NCBI GenBank assembly: GCA_050248795.1
Contig: JBFWRS010000005.1
Span: 58,752 to 122,751, forward strand
Source of the DNA: CAZTDU01 sp050248795
GTDB lineage: Bacteria; Pseudomonadota; Gammaproteobacteria; Burkholderiales; SG8-39
Direction of reading: 5' to 3'
DNA: 64,000 nt
The translations under genes were made by a program, and so were the position numbers. Positions 43,165-51,569 of the stretch are shown here, in pieces. Below the pieces are notes generated by a model, which saw nothing but the letters and a program-made list of their open reading frames with translations, searched no databases and had not been told where the DNA came from. Position 1 is the stretch's first letter, and each line of letters begins with the position of its first letter.

Positions 43165-43800
43165 TCACTCCTTGTCGAGTCGAATCCTGTACCGCCTCCC
43201 GCGGAAATCGAAGAACGCAGGGTAGCGATCCGGGTCCGCCACCCGCAGCAAGTCGAACGCCTGCTCGATGGTCCTGGTCGGGTCCACCCGGCTGTCCTCG
43301 GGCACCCGCCTTCGATAGTATGTCGGTTCCCCCTGCTGGGCTCGCGGCTCGACGCGCTGCGAATGATCCAGAGCCCATGTCATCAGCGCAAGCTCAGCCT
43401 CGAATATCTTCCGGTTGATCTCGTCAAAAAGCTCGGTGCCGTCAAAGGCTATCTCCTGCTGACGCCATATGTCGCCGGTGTCGAGCCCGTCTTCTGCCAC
43501 GAGGAGCGTCACCTTGATGGCATCGGCCCCCTCGAGAATTTGCCACACGTGCGGAGACATGCCCCGCCCTCGGGGAAGGTCGCTGGCGTGCAGCACCAGT
43601 GTATGACGGTACAGATCGCGAATTCGTCTCGGGACAATCTCATGGCAGGACACGAGGAACAGGAAGTCCCCGCCGCGCGCATCCGCCGCCTGTCTCAGTA
43701 TCTCGACCTGCGCCGAAGCTGACCGCGAGGCTGCCCACGCCGAAAGCGCCTCGTTCACGGGGTGCGCCGGATCGGAGCAGAGAACGCTTACGCGGTGCAT
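43165..43800 (-). CDS. Sugar N-formyltransferase-like protein (Formyl_trans_N)
   Basis: The 211-residue protein has the formyltransferase core LHASDLPRGRGMSPHVWQI and the LVAEDGLDTGDIWRQQEI box, with His and Asp at the catalytic places (HAS, DTGD). Its N-terminus is short. Family members formylate amino sugars with N10-formyltetrahydrofolate. It sits between pseI and pseG, where PseH (GNAT acetyltransferase) is normally found, and no PseH is present in the window. It would thus formylate the 4-amino group of the altrose precursor, giving a 7-formamido pseudaminic acid. The GTG/ATG region overlaps the pseG stop (TGATG). Confidence 0.82.
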   Translation of the reverse strand: MHRVSVLCSDPAHPVNEALSAWAASRSASAQVEILRQAADARGGDFLFLVSCHEIVPRRIRDLYRHTLVLHASDLPRGRGMSPHVWQILEGADAIKVTLLVAEDGLDTGDIWRQQEIAFDGTELFDEINRKIFEAELALMTWALDHSQRVEPRAQQGEPTYYRRRVPEDSRVDPTRTIEQAFDLLRVADPDRYPAFFDFRGRRYRIRLDKE

Positions 43801-44879
43801 CAGGCTGCCAGCCTCTCCGCTACGCGCGATGCGCCTTCGCCGTCGACCAGCGTCCGCGCCAGCATCGCCATACGACGGCGCGCGGGCGCGTCATCGATCA
43901 GCGCGCGAACCGCCCCCCCGAGGCTCACCACGTCCTTTCCGACATCCTTGATCATCCTCAGGATTCCCTGATGTTCCAGCGGTTCGACGACTTGCCGCTG
44001 ATTCTGCGCCACTACGAGCACCAGGGATGGCACGCCGATGCAGCACCGCTCCCACGTTGCACTACCACCCGCACCGACCTGGAGGTCGTGCTGCGCATAG
44101 AAACGGCTCAGGTCGGGCAAGTCCAGCTCCAGCCGTGTTGCAGGCCGGCGGCGCACAGATCGCGCCAGACGCTCCAGATGCGGATTCGCCGATGTCGAAA
44201 CGACGCTGATCGGCCCGGCGAACCCCGCGATCTGCGCACATGCTCCGAGCATCGCCTCGCTGAAGCCCCCGATGTCGGCACCGCCCATGAAGATCCCGAT
44301 GCTGCGAACGACGTCAGAGAACTCATATTTGGGCGCTTGTCGATAGCCGCGCCCCAGCAGCGCATACCGCGGCCCGCCGAGAATCTCCGGCCCGCGCTGC
44401 AGCCAGCGCCTGTACTTCTCCTGGTGATCTGCGTGCCAATTCTGATCAACCAGCAGGTCGCAGTCCAACGGACGATCGGCAAGGTCATCGACCACCGCGA
44501 TGCGGCAATCCAGCGCGCTTCTAACGCGGTCATGCCATCGCGCGTCGAACGCATAGTGATCAATGACCAGCCACTCCGGCTGGCTGCGGCCGAGGCAGGC
44601 CGCGACCTCGGAAGCGTCGTTTTCCCAATCCACCTTGGCCCACGAAGCGTGAAAGGGAAGATCGTCTGCAGCGGCTACCTTCCGTTGCGCTTCGGGCGGC
44701 ACGAGCCAGTGCACGCGCAGCGCCGTAGACGCCAATAGCCGCGGCGCGGTGTCGTCCAGCCGCCTGCAGACCAGGCGCGCTTCCACGCCTCGCTCAGCCA
44801 GCGCTTCGGCCAATGCAAGACAACGCTTCAGGTGCCCGGTGCCGATATCACGCGAAGCGTCGACACGGATCGCAATCAC
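43800..44879 (-). CDS. pseG: UDP-2,4-diacetamido-2,4,6-trideoxy-altropyranose hydrolase-like
   Basis: The 359-residue protein starts at GTG 44879 with IAIRVDASRDIGTGHLKRCLALAEAL, the PseG signature, and holds VIDHYAFDARW, VVDDLADRP, DLLVDQN and GAGGSATWERCCIGVP. PseG is a GT-B-fold hydrolase that removes UDP from the sugar before condensation by PseI. The GTGH His is the catalytic one. It lies between the formyltransferase and a methyltransferase, in the pathway order. Confidence 0.9.
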   Translation of the reverse strand: MIAIRVDASRDIGTGHLKRCLALAEALAERGVEARLVCRRLDDTAPRLLASTALRVHWLVPPEAQRKVAAADDLPFHASWAKVDWENDASEVAACLGRSQPEWLVIDHYAFDARWHDRVRSALDCRIAVVDDLADRPLDCDLLVDQNWHADHQEKYRRWLQRGPEILGGPRYALLGRGYRQAPKYEFSDVVRSIGIFMGGADIGGFSEAMLGACAQIAGFAGPISVVSTSANPHLERLARSVRRRPATRLELDLPDLSRFYAQHDLQVGAGGSATWERCCIGVPSLVLVVAQNQRQVVEPLEHQGILRMIKDVGKDVVSLGGAVRALIDDAPARRRMAMLARTLVDGEGASRVAERLAA

Positions 44880-44910
44880 CGAATCCCACCATCAAGGACG
44901 GGTCCGCCGG

Positions 44911-45930
44911 TCATGAGGGACGCGGACTCCCCGCGACGATCCACATGTTGGAAGACAGACCCTGCTGTACCAGAAAATCCTGGAACGCCTCGCCAATTTC
45001 GTCCCAATCGTCGATCAGAACCCTGCGCAGGAAGGCTTGCGCAGATAGGTCGATCGCACCGGCGATTGCCTGGTTCCTGACAAGCTCCGCGTCCAGCCTG
45101 CCCGGCGTAAAGCATTCCAGCACCTCGAGGCCGTGCTCGCCGAGCAACAGCCCCAGCGAGCCCGGATTGAAGTAGTTCAGGTGTTCGTGGTCCACGGCGC
45201 TGCTCAGCGGCCCGAGCGTCTCGATGTCGAAACCACGGCCGTTCGGGCAAGTAAGGATAAGCAGCCCCTTGGGCGCGAGCAGACGCGCCGCGTCGTCGAC
45301 GAACGTGCCGGGGGCGAACAGGTGCTCGATCACCTCGAAGCTGGCGATCACGTCGAAGCGGCCGAGGGCCGCAGGGTCGATGCGGTCTACGGGCTGCTCG
45401 ATGACTTCGATTCCGCGTCGCCTGCACGTAGCGGCCAGGTCCGGGGTAGGCTCTACTGCAACGATGCGGTCGAATGCGTTGCGCGCTTTCAGTTCGCTGC
45501 AAAACGTACCGAACCCGGCGCCTATCTCGAGCAGGGCGCCCCTGCCTGCCCCATACTTGCCGCAGAGTTCCAGCGTCCGATCCACCCTGGGGACGAAGAT
45601 CTTCTCGCGCCGGGCGGCCTCGGACGCGGGGAAGATCACCTTATTCCAGTAGGCGTAATTCTCCGATTCGCGATAGAGCCATTCGAGCACCGACGGGCTC
45701 GGCCGGGGCGTCATGTACATCGTCCTGCACCCGCGGCACTCGACGTAATTGAAGCCTCGCTTGCCGAATCGCGGGAAGGCCTCCGGAGACCCGCATGCGG
45801 GGCACGGCACCTCCACGAACTCCGCCTTGCGGGACAGCAGCCGGACTATGTCGCCAAGGATCGCTGCCTGCTGGGCGGCCATAAGGTCCGGCGGCCGGAT
45901 CTCGCCCTCGGTAAGCTTGCGCGCAGTCAT
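44911..45930 (-). CDS. SAM methyltransferase with zinc-ribbon-like N-terminus
   Basis: The 339-residue protein has CPACGSPEAF and ECRGCRTMYMTPRPS, then LLEIGAGFGTFCSEL, a DVIASFEVIEHL box and VDHEHLNYFNPGSL. The layout equals that of the genes at 33132 and 38779. Its ATG overlaps the amidotransferase stop (ATGA), and it is followed 31 bases later by pseG. Placement inside the Pse operon suggests methylation of the amidino or other group of the nonulosonic acid, which is inference. Confidence 0.85.
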   Translation of the reverse strand: MTARKLTEGEIRPPDLMAAQQAAILGDIVRLLSRKAEFVEVPCPACGSPEAFPRFGKRGFNYVECRGCRTMYMTPRPSPSVLEWLYRESENYAYWNKVIFPASEAARREKIFVPRVDRTLELCGKYGAGRGALLEIGAGFGTFCSELKARNAFDRIVAVEPTPDLAATCRRRGIEVIEQPVDRIDPAALGRFDVIASFEVIEHLFAPGTFVDDAARLLAPKGLLILTCPNGRGFDIETLGPLSSAVDHEHLNYFNPGSLGLLLGEHGLEVLECFTPGRLDAELVRNQAIAGAIDLSAQAFLRRVLIDDWDEIGEAFQDFLVQQGLSSNMWIVAGSPRPS

Positions 45931-47135
45931 CGAGCTCCAGTTTCGATGTACCGGCGCTGCGCGTCGGCGCCGATGCGTACCGAACCATAGGCTGCGGGTT
46001 CGCCCCAGATATTGTCCTTCCACCATTGACCATCCTGGATCCACCATACGCGCGGGTCCCGAAAGCCATCCGCCGTGGCCCAGAACTCGTCCTCGCCCAT
46101 GCCGACGTAGTCCAGCCAGTGATGGAGATCCTGCGATACGACGTGGTCGTGCTTGCGGACCATCTCGATGCCCTGTTCGCGGGACATGTCGCCGGTGCGG
46201 ATGTCCTTCGATGCATGGTCTGAGGCGCGGCCGTAGCCGAACTTGATGAACTTGAGCAGGTCGTGGACACCGTTCTCGTAGCGGTCGTCCAGGTTCGAGA
46301 CGGTTCGATACGTGCGCTCGAACGGCTTGTCGGCCGGCCGCCAGCCGTACTTCTCCATCACCAGCGCGGAATGACGGTTCGGATCCCACTTGAAGAAGTT
46401 GCCGATGTACAGGCCGCGCACGCCCACCCGAAGGATGTCCTCGTCGGACGGGTACTTCGCCCAGGAGAGGTCGCGCTCCGACAGCGTCTCCCGCGAGTCC
46501 GAAAGCATGTCGCTCCACTCGAAGCCGCGAAGGTTGTGCTCATGTCGGACCCGTGCGCTGAACTCCACGAAGTCGTCCGGATCGAACATGCCTGAGATGT
46601 CCCACGCGGTTTCGCCCCAGATCATCAACGGCACTTCGAATCTGACGGCAACCTGGACCGGATACGTCATGATCCCGCAGTGCGCATGCCAGTTCATGTC
46701 GCCCATCTTCCTGAAGCACAGGCGATTGAGCTTTTTCAGCACTTCGACGCCCGGCCCGAACACGATGTGATCGGCATCGAATACGTGGCGCATGCGGTCC
46801 CGGTTGTAGTCCCCTTCCGGCAGGTAGTTGTTGCCGTGGTACGTCACCAGCAGCGGCTTCAGCCCGTACTCCGCCACCATGACGTGCGTCTGGTAGTAGC
46901 TGTCCTTGCCGCCGCTTACCGGGATGATGCAGTCGTAGTCCGACTTGCCCTGCCTGCGGATCTCCTCGATCAGCTTCTCGAACTTGCGGCGTCGTTCATC
47001 CCAAAACTCAGGTGTCAGCGCCTCGAACTGCTCGGCAGTGCGGCAGCTCGCGCACACGCCGTCGTCATCCATGGCCAGGTTCACGGCGATGGCCGGATAC
47101 ATGCAGCGGCGGCAGTAGGTCATCGTACGTCGCAT
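45927..47135 (-). CDS. N-acetyl sugar amidotransferase (PseA/WbuX/WbpG-like)
   Basis: The 402-residue protein has two CxxC pairs (C8/C11, C28/C31) and the PP-loop SGGKDS at 74-79 (PVSGGKDSYYQ), the marks of the family that turns an acetamido sugar into an acetamidino one. Relatives work with HisH- and HisF-like partners that supply ammonia, both encoded directly upstream. In Campylobacter PseA makes Pse with an acetamidino group. The gene lies within the Pse cluster and is most likely active on the CMP- or UDP-linked Pse. Given the formyltransferase, formimidoyl chemistry is also possible. Confidence 0.88.
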   Translation of the reverse strand: MRRTMTYCRRCMYPAIAVNLAMDDDGVCASCRTAEQFEALTPEFWDERRRKFEKLIEEIRRQGKSDYDCIIPVSGGKDSYYQTHVMVAEYGLKPLLVTYHGNNYLPEGDYNRDRMRHVFDADHIVFGPGVEVLKKLNRLCFRKMGDMNWHAHCGIMTYPVQVAVRFEVPLMIWGETAWDISGMFDPDDFVEFSARVRHEHNLRGFEWSDMLSDSRETLSERDLSWAKYPSDEDILRVGVRGLYIGNFFKWDPNRHSALVMEKYGWRPADKPFERTYRTVSNLDDRYENGVHDLLKFIKFGYGRASDHASKDIRTGDMSREQGIEMVRKHDHVVSQDLHHWLDYVGMGEDEFWATADGFRDPRVWWIQDGQWWKDNIWGEPAAYGSVRIGADAQRRYIETGAR

Positions 47136-47144
47136 CGGGACTAC

Positions 47145-47951
47145 TCACACCTCCAGAAGGTCGGCTCGCCTGACATTCAAGCCCCGCTCGTGCAGGAACT
47201 TCTTCGCCAGGTAAACGCTTTGATCGCTGTAGTGGAAGATATTGGCAGCTGCAACCGCATCGACGGGAGTTCTTTCCAGTGCCTCTGCCAGGTGCTCCCA
47301 CTCGCCCACGCCGCCGCATGCAATCACCGGAATCCGGACATTTGTGGCCACACGCTGCAGCAGCTCGAGATCGTAGCCGGTTCTCATGCCGTCGCGGTCT
47401 ATTGAATTGAGCAGGATCTCCCCTGCTCCCAGAGCCTCCACCGTCTTTGCCCATTCCTCGGGGGCGTGGTCACTGGCCAGTGTGCCCCCTCGCCCCATCA
47501 CCCGCATCCTGCCATCGCGCAGTGCAACGTCGATGGAGATGACGATGCACTGGGCGCCGAACTCCCTGGCAGCAGCCTCGACAAACGCAGGGCTCTGGAG
47601 CGCAATGGTGTTCAGCGACACCTTGTCCGCGCCAGCCGCGAGGCGGGCCTCGATGTCCGGCAGCGTCCGGATACCGCCTCCCACGGTGATCGGCATGAAC
47701 GCCACTCTCGACACGTCCTGGACGATCTCGAGGATGCCGTGCCTGTTGGGGTGCCCGAGGTCGTCGCGTCGCAGGTCGTACCCGCCGTCGCGGGTGATGT
47801 CCAGGTAGATCAGCTCGTCGGAGGCCCATTCGCTCAGGCGCTTTACCGCGGAAACCGGGTTGCCGAGGTTCTGGTAGCGCTTGAATTGCTTGCTCTGTAC
47901 GAGCCAGCCATTCCGCAGCAGCAGCACCGGGATCAGGCGGTTCTTCTTCAT
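47145..47951 (-). CDS. hisF: HisF-like cyclase subunit (glutamine amidotransferase partner)
   Basis: The 268-residue barrel protein has LIPVLLLRNGWLVQSKQFKR, GGYDLRR, PITVGGGIRTLPDIEARLAAGADKVSLNT and GEILLNSIDRDGMRTGYD. It is a paralogue of histidine biosynthesis HisF (WbuZ type). In this setting it channels ammonia from HisH to the amidotransferase PseA. It is coupled to hisH by ATGA and is followed by the amidotransferase 9 bases on. True histidine genes are absent from the window. Confidence 0.88.
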   Translation of the reverse strand: MKKNRLIPVLLLRNGWLVQSKQFKRYQNLGNPVSAVKRLSEWASDELIYLDITRDGGYDLRRDDLGHPNRHGILEIVQDVSRVAFMPITVGGGIRTLPDIEARLAAGADKVSLNTIALQSPAFVEAAAREFGAQCIVISIDVALRDGRMRVMGRGGTLASDHAPEEWAKTVEALGAGEILLNSIDRDGMRTGYDLELLQRVATNVRIPVIACGGVGEWEHLAEALERTPVDAVAAANIFHYSDQSVYLAKKFLHERGLNVRRADLLEV

Positions 47952-48562
47952 CGGAGTGCGAGGAAGTTCTTCGCCATCCTGATGCCGGCACGCTGGCTCT
48001 TCTCAGGGTGGAACTGGACGCCGAAGACATTGCCGCGCGCCAGCACGCTGCAGAACTTCTCGCCGTAGCTGCTCACGGCGACGACATCCCGCTCATCGCC
48101 GGGGCGGAATGCGAAGCTGTGGACAAAGTAGAAGTCCGCCTCGCTACCCAGCCCGGCGAGCAGCGGCGAGGCCCGCGCAGCCGCAACATCGTTCCAGCCC
48201 ACATGCGGCAAGGGCAGCTCGCCCGCGTCCAGCCGGGTGACCCTGCCCTGGATCCAGCCCAGTCCGCGATGGATGCCGAACTCCTCACCTTCTTCCGCCA
48301 GCACCTGCATGCCCACGCAGATGCCCAGGAACGGCTTGCCGTCGTCGATGACCGCCTTGTGCAGTGCCTCGACGGGAATCCGCTCCAGGATCTTCCGCAT
48401 CGCTGCGCCGAATGCACCAACGCCAGGCAGAACGACATGCGTGGCGCGACGTATCGCGGACTCTGCATTCGATATCTCCACGGAGTCTGCGACCAGCGAG
48501 AAAAGATTCGCGACCGATCTTACGTTGCCTGATCCGTAGTCAAGGATGCACACGAAGCTCAT
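47948..48562 (-). CDS. hisH: HisH-like glutaminase subunit
   Basis: The 204-residue protein has the class I glutaminase triad: C82 in GICVGMQ, and His and Glu in VQFHPEKS. The opening VCILDYGSGNVRSVAN and VVLPGVGAFG match HisH. It releases ammonia for HisF. As with HisF, its neighbour is a sugar amidotransferase, so it serves glycan modification rather than histidine synthesis (WbuY type). Confidence 0.88.
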   Translation of the reverse strand: MSFVCILDYGSGNVRSVANLFSLVADSVEISNAESAIRRATHVVLPGVGAFGAAMRKILERIPVEALHKAVIDDGKPFLGICVGMQVLAEEGEEFGIHRGLGWIQGRVTRLDAGELPLPHVGWNDVAAARASPLLAGLGSEADFYFVHSFAFRPGDERDVVAVSSYGEKFCSVLARGNVFGVQFHPEKSQRAGIRMAKNFLALR

Positions 48563-48632
48563 GTCATGCCGTCAGGCCAAATCGACCTGCCCCAGGAGAA
48601 TGCAGGAACGCGCCTGTTCGAATCCACCATCC

Positions 48633-49385
48633 TCATTGCAGACCTGGGCGGTCAGCAAGCTTCCTCTGGAGCACGTGCTCGTTGATCCTCGACCACTCAG
48701 GATGTTCCCGCAACAGGCCAAGGACATCATCCATCACGAAGCTGGGCTTGCGTGGGTACAGCGCTGCAAAGATCCTGCCCACCAATTCGTAGTCTTCAGG
48801 GGTATCCACGGTCCAGCGGTGGCGACTCAGGTCGGTCGGATGCCGGACCGAGCGCAGGCGAAAGCGTTCCGGATGCCGGTAGATGTAGGGAGTCACGTGC
48901 TCGCGCTCTTCGTCCCGCGTCGCCTCGGCCGCGGCGGCAAGCAGGGCCGCCATCGTCATCACCTCCACCGCCATGCCGTAGGGATAGGAAGGCTCCAGCA
49001 TGTTGGACACGTAGTCCAGCGTACCGGCACTCCGGCTGCAGAGCTCGATCAGTTCGTCCACGAGCTGCGGATCGAGCAGCGGGCAATCCGACGTCACGCG
49101 CGCGACCAGCTCGGCGCCGTGCGCCGCGGCCGCGCCTGCGTAGCGCGACAGCACGTCATGCTCGGATCCCCGGAAACAGCCCACGCCCATCGCGGTGCAA
49201 AGCTCCACTATCGGATCGTCGGTCGCGTTCGTCGTGGTGGCAACGACCACGCTGTCGGCAAGCCGCACGCGCGCAAGGCGCTCCAGCAGGCGCTCCAACA
49301 TGGGCCGGCCGGCGAGCGGCAGCAGGGCCTTGCCGGGCAGGCGTGTCGAGGTCATGCGCGCCTGGACGATGACCACGGTTTTCAT
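48633..49385 (-). CDS. pseF: CMP-pseudaminic acid synthetase-like (SpsF/cytidylyltransferase)
   Basis: The 250-residue protein begins TVVIVQARMTSTRLPGKAL, the cytidylyltransferase/SpsF signature, followed by DDPIVELC and VTSDCPLLDPQLVDE, and a RHRWTVDTPEDYELV box. It activates the nonulosonic acid as CMP-Pse. The ATG overlaps the pseC stop (ATGA). Assignment as PseF rather than generic SpsF is from the surrounding pathway. Confidence 0.85.
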   Translation of the reverse strand: MKTVVIVQARMTSTRLPGKALLPLAGRPMLERLLERLARVRLADSVVVATTTNATDDPIVELCTAMGVGCFRGSEHDVLSRYAGAAAAHGAELVARVTSDCPLLDPQLVDELIELCSRSAGTLDYVSNMLEPSYPYGMAVEVMTMAALLAAAAEATRDEEREHVTPYIYRHPERFRLRSVRHPTDLSRHRWTVDTPEDYELVGRIFAALYPRKPSFVMDDVLGLLREHPEWSRINEHVLQRKLADRPGLQ

Positions 49386-50545
49386 GCTTCGAGGGCGGCC
49401 TTCAGTTGCGCCAACACCCGGTCCTGGTCTGATTCGGTCAGCCCCGGATGCAGTGGAATCGTCAGCGCGTGCCGGTAGTAGCGCTCTGCGTTGGGAAACT
49501 GCCCGGGCTGGAATCCGATGCCGCGATACCAGGGCTGCAGGTGGATGGGGATGTAGTGCACGTTGACGCCGATGTCGTGGCCGTAGAGCCGCGCAAAAAC
49601 GTCCGCCCGACTTGCCACGCCGCCGCGCTGCTCGATCTCGACGACGTAAAGGTGCCAGGAGCTTGTTGCGTAGTCCACGCGCGCGGGCAATCGCAGCGGC
49701 CAGCCCGCGAGCAGCCGGTCATAGCGGTCCGCAAGCCGCAGGCGGGCAGCATGGAATGCCGGCAGGCGCGCAAGCTGGGACAGCCCCAGCGCAGCCTGGA
49801 TATCGGTCATGCGGTAGTTGAAGCCGAGCGATTGCTGCTCGTAGTACCAGGGCCCCAGGTTCTCCTCCGGCTGCTGGATGCCGTCGCGGGTGATGCCATG
49901 CGAGCGGAGCAGCCGCAGCTTCCGCGCCAGCCCGGCGTCCTGCGTCAGCACCATGCCGCCCTCGCCCGACGTGATGATCTTGACCGGATGGAAGCTGAAC
50001 ACGGCGATATCGGAATACTCGCCGCCGATCGGCCGTCCGCGGTACGTGGCCCCGACCGCGTGCGCGGCGTCCTCGATGATCCTGAATCCGTAGCGATCCG
50101 CCAGCGCGCGTATCGGCGCCATGTCGCAGGGCAGGCCGGCGAAGTGCACCGGGATGACGATCGACGGCAGCGTGCCCGCCTTCCCGGCTTGCTCCAGCTT
50201 GTGCGTGAGCTCCGCGACCGACATGTTGCGCGTCGCCGGATCGATGTCGACGAAATCCACGCTTGCGCCGCAGTACAGCGCGCAGTTTGCCGAGGCGACG
50301 AAGCTGTTGGGACTGGTCCAGACCCGCGTGCCCGGCCCTGCGCCGAGCGCGAGGCAGGCGATGTGAAGTCCGGCGGTGGCATTCGAGACGGCGATGGCAT
50401 GCGCGGCATCGTGCAGGCGCGCGAACGCGGCCTCGAAGCGCGGAACCGTCGGCCCCTGGGTCAGCCAGCCGGAGGTGAGCACCTCCCGCACGGCTTCGAC
50501 ATCCGCCTCGCTTACCGACGGCGTGGAGTAATGGATGTAGTCCAT
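49382..50545 (-). CDS. pseC: UDP-4-amino-4,6-dideoxy-N-acetyl-altrosamine transaminase
   Basis: The 387-residue aminotransferase has the DegT/DnrJ/EryC1 layout: SVSEADVEAV, SGWLTQGPTV, VSNATAGLHIA, EDAAHAVGA with Asp159, and the PLP Lys189 in SFHPVKIITSGEGG. It converts the 4-keto sugar made by PseB into the 4-amino sugar. C-terminal VNVHYIPIHLQPWY closes the active site of the neighbouring subunit. ATG precedes the pseB stop by 26 bases. Confidence 0.92.
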   Translation of the reverse strand: MDYIHYSTPSVSEADVEAVREVLTSGWLTQGPTVPRFEAAFARLHDAAHAIAVSNATAGLHIACLALGAGPGTRVWTSPNSFVASANCALYCGASVDFVDIDPATRNMSVAELTHKLEQAGKAGTLPSIVIPVHFAGLPCDMAPIRALADRYGFRIIEDAAHAVGATYRGRPIGGEYSDIAVFSFHPVKIITSGEGGMVLTQDAGLARKLRLLRSHGITRDGIQQPEENLGPWYYEQQSLGFNYRMTDIQAALGLSQLARLPAFHAARLRLADRYDRLLAGWPLRLPARVDYATSSWHLYVVEIEQRGGVASRADVFARLYGHDIGVNVHYIPIHLQPWYRGIGFQPGQFPNAERYYRHALTIPLHPGLTESDQDRVLAQLKAALEA

Positions 50546-50570
50546 TCAGGCCGCAGGCGACACGATCCGG

Positions 50571-51569
50571 TCAGATCCGGCCAACCTTGTCTCGGTTGGC
50601 TTCGATCCAGCGCTTCAGTTCGTCGACTTCCATCCACTGCGGATTCGCGTCGCTGGAATACACGAACCCCTCGGGCACCCTGGTGCCATCCTTGATGCGC
50701 TTGTAATCGGTGTGCCAGCTATGGATGGCGGGCAGGATCTTGAAGTGCTGGGGGTATTCGTACGTGTAGTAGGAGTCCTCGGCGCTGACCATCTGCTCGT
50801 GCAGCTTCTCCCCCGGGCGGATGCCGACGACCCGGTGGGGCGCGCCGGGGTTGGCGGCGCGCGCGATGTCCACCACCTTCATGGAGGGGATCTTCTTCAC
50901 GTAGATCTCGCCGCCCTCCATGTCTTCCAGCGCATGCCAGACCAGCTCCACGCCCTGCTCCAGCGTGATCATGAAGCGCGTCATGCGCACGTCGGTGATG
51001 GGAACCGCCTCGGGCTCCCGGATCGACATGAAGAACGGGATGACGGAGCCGCGCGAACCCATGACGTTGCCGTAGCGCACGACCGCGAACGCGGTGCCGG
51101 CGACGCCGGAGTAGGAATTACCTGCGACGAAGAGCTTGTCCGAGACGAGCTTGGTCGCGCCGTACAGGTTGATCGGGCTGCTCGCCTTGTCGGTCGACAG
51201 CGCCACCACCCGCTTCACCTTCTTGTCGATGCACGCGTCGATCAGGTTCATCGCGCCGAAGACATTCGTCTTCGCGCACTCGAAGGGGTTGTATTCGGCA
51301 GTGGGCACGATCTTCGTGGCGGCGGCATGGACCACGTAGTCGACGCCGTCCAGCGCACGATACAGGCGCTCGCGGTCGCGCACGTCGCCGATGAAGAAGC
51401 GGACCCGTTTGTCGTCCTGGAACTTCTTCGCCATGTCCCACTGCTTCATTTCGTCGCGGGAGTAGACGATGAGCTTGCGCGGCTTGAAGCGTTCGAGCGT
51501 CATGGGGACGAATGCGTGGCCGAAGGAGCCCGTGCCCCCGGTGATCAGTACTGTCTTGTCAGCCAGCAT
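50571..51569 (-). CDS. pseB: UDP-GlcNAc 4,6-dehydratase (inverting)
   Basis: The 332-residue SDR has TGGTGSFG near residue 11, VYSRDEMKQW, the STDKA loop with T126, D127 and K128, and LYGATK with Y136 and K140, all hallmarks of FlaA1/PseB. It makes UDP-2-acetamido-2,6-dideoxy-arabino-hexos-4-ulose, the first step to pseudaminic acid. ATG 51569 overlaps the ABC transporter stop by 11 bases. An earlier ATG at 51674 is rejected because it lies inside the transporter gene. Confidence 0.93.
   Translation of the reverse strand: MLADKTVLITGGTGSFGHAFVPMTLERFKPRKLIVYSRDEMKQWDMAKKFQDDKRVRFFIGDVRDRERLYRALDGVDYVVHAAATKIVPTAEYNPFECAKTNVFGAMNLIDACIDKKVKRVVALSTDKASSPINLYGATKLVSDKLFVAGNSYSGVAGTAFAVVRYGNVMGSRGSVIPFFMSIREPEAVPITDVRMTRFMITLEQGVELVWHALEDMEGGEIYVKKIPSMKVVDIARAANPGAPHRVVGIRPGEKLHEQMVSAEDSYYTYEYPQHFKILPAIHSWHTDYKRIKDGTRVPEGFVYSSDANPQWMEVDELKRWIEANRDKVGRI

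Noticed and set aside
43170..43200. tRNA-like GTCGAATCC
   Set aside because: No acceptor or anticodon stems around it.
47145..48562. Histidine biosynthesis genes
   Set aside because: HisF and HisH stand with a sugar amidotransferase and no other his gene is present.
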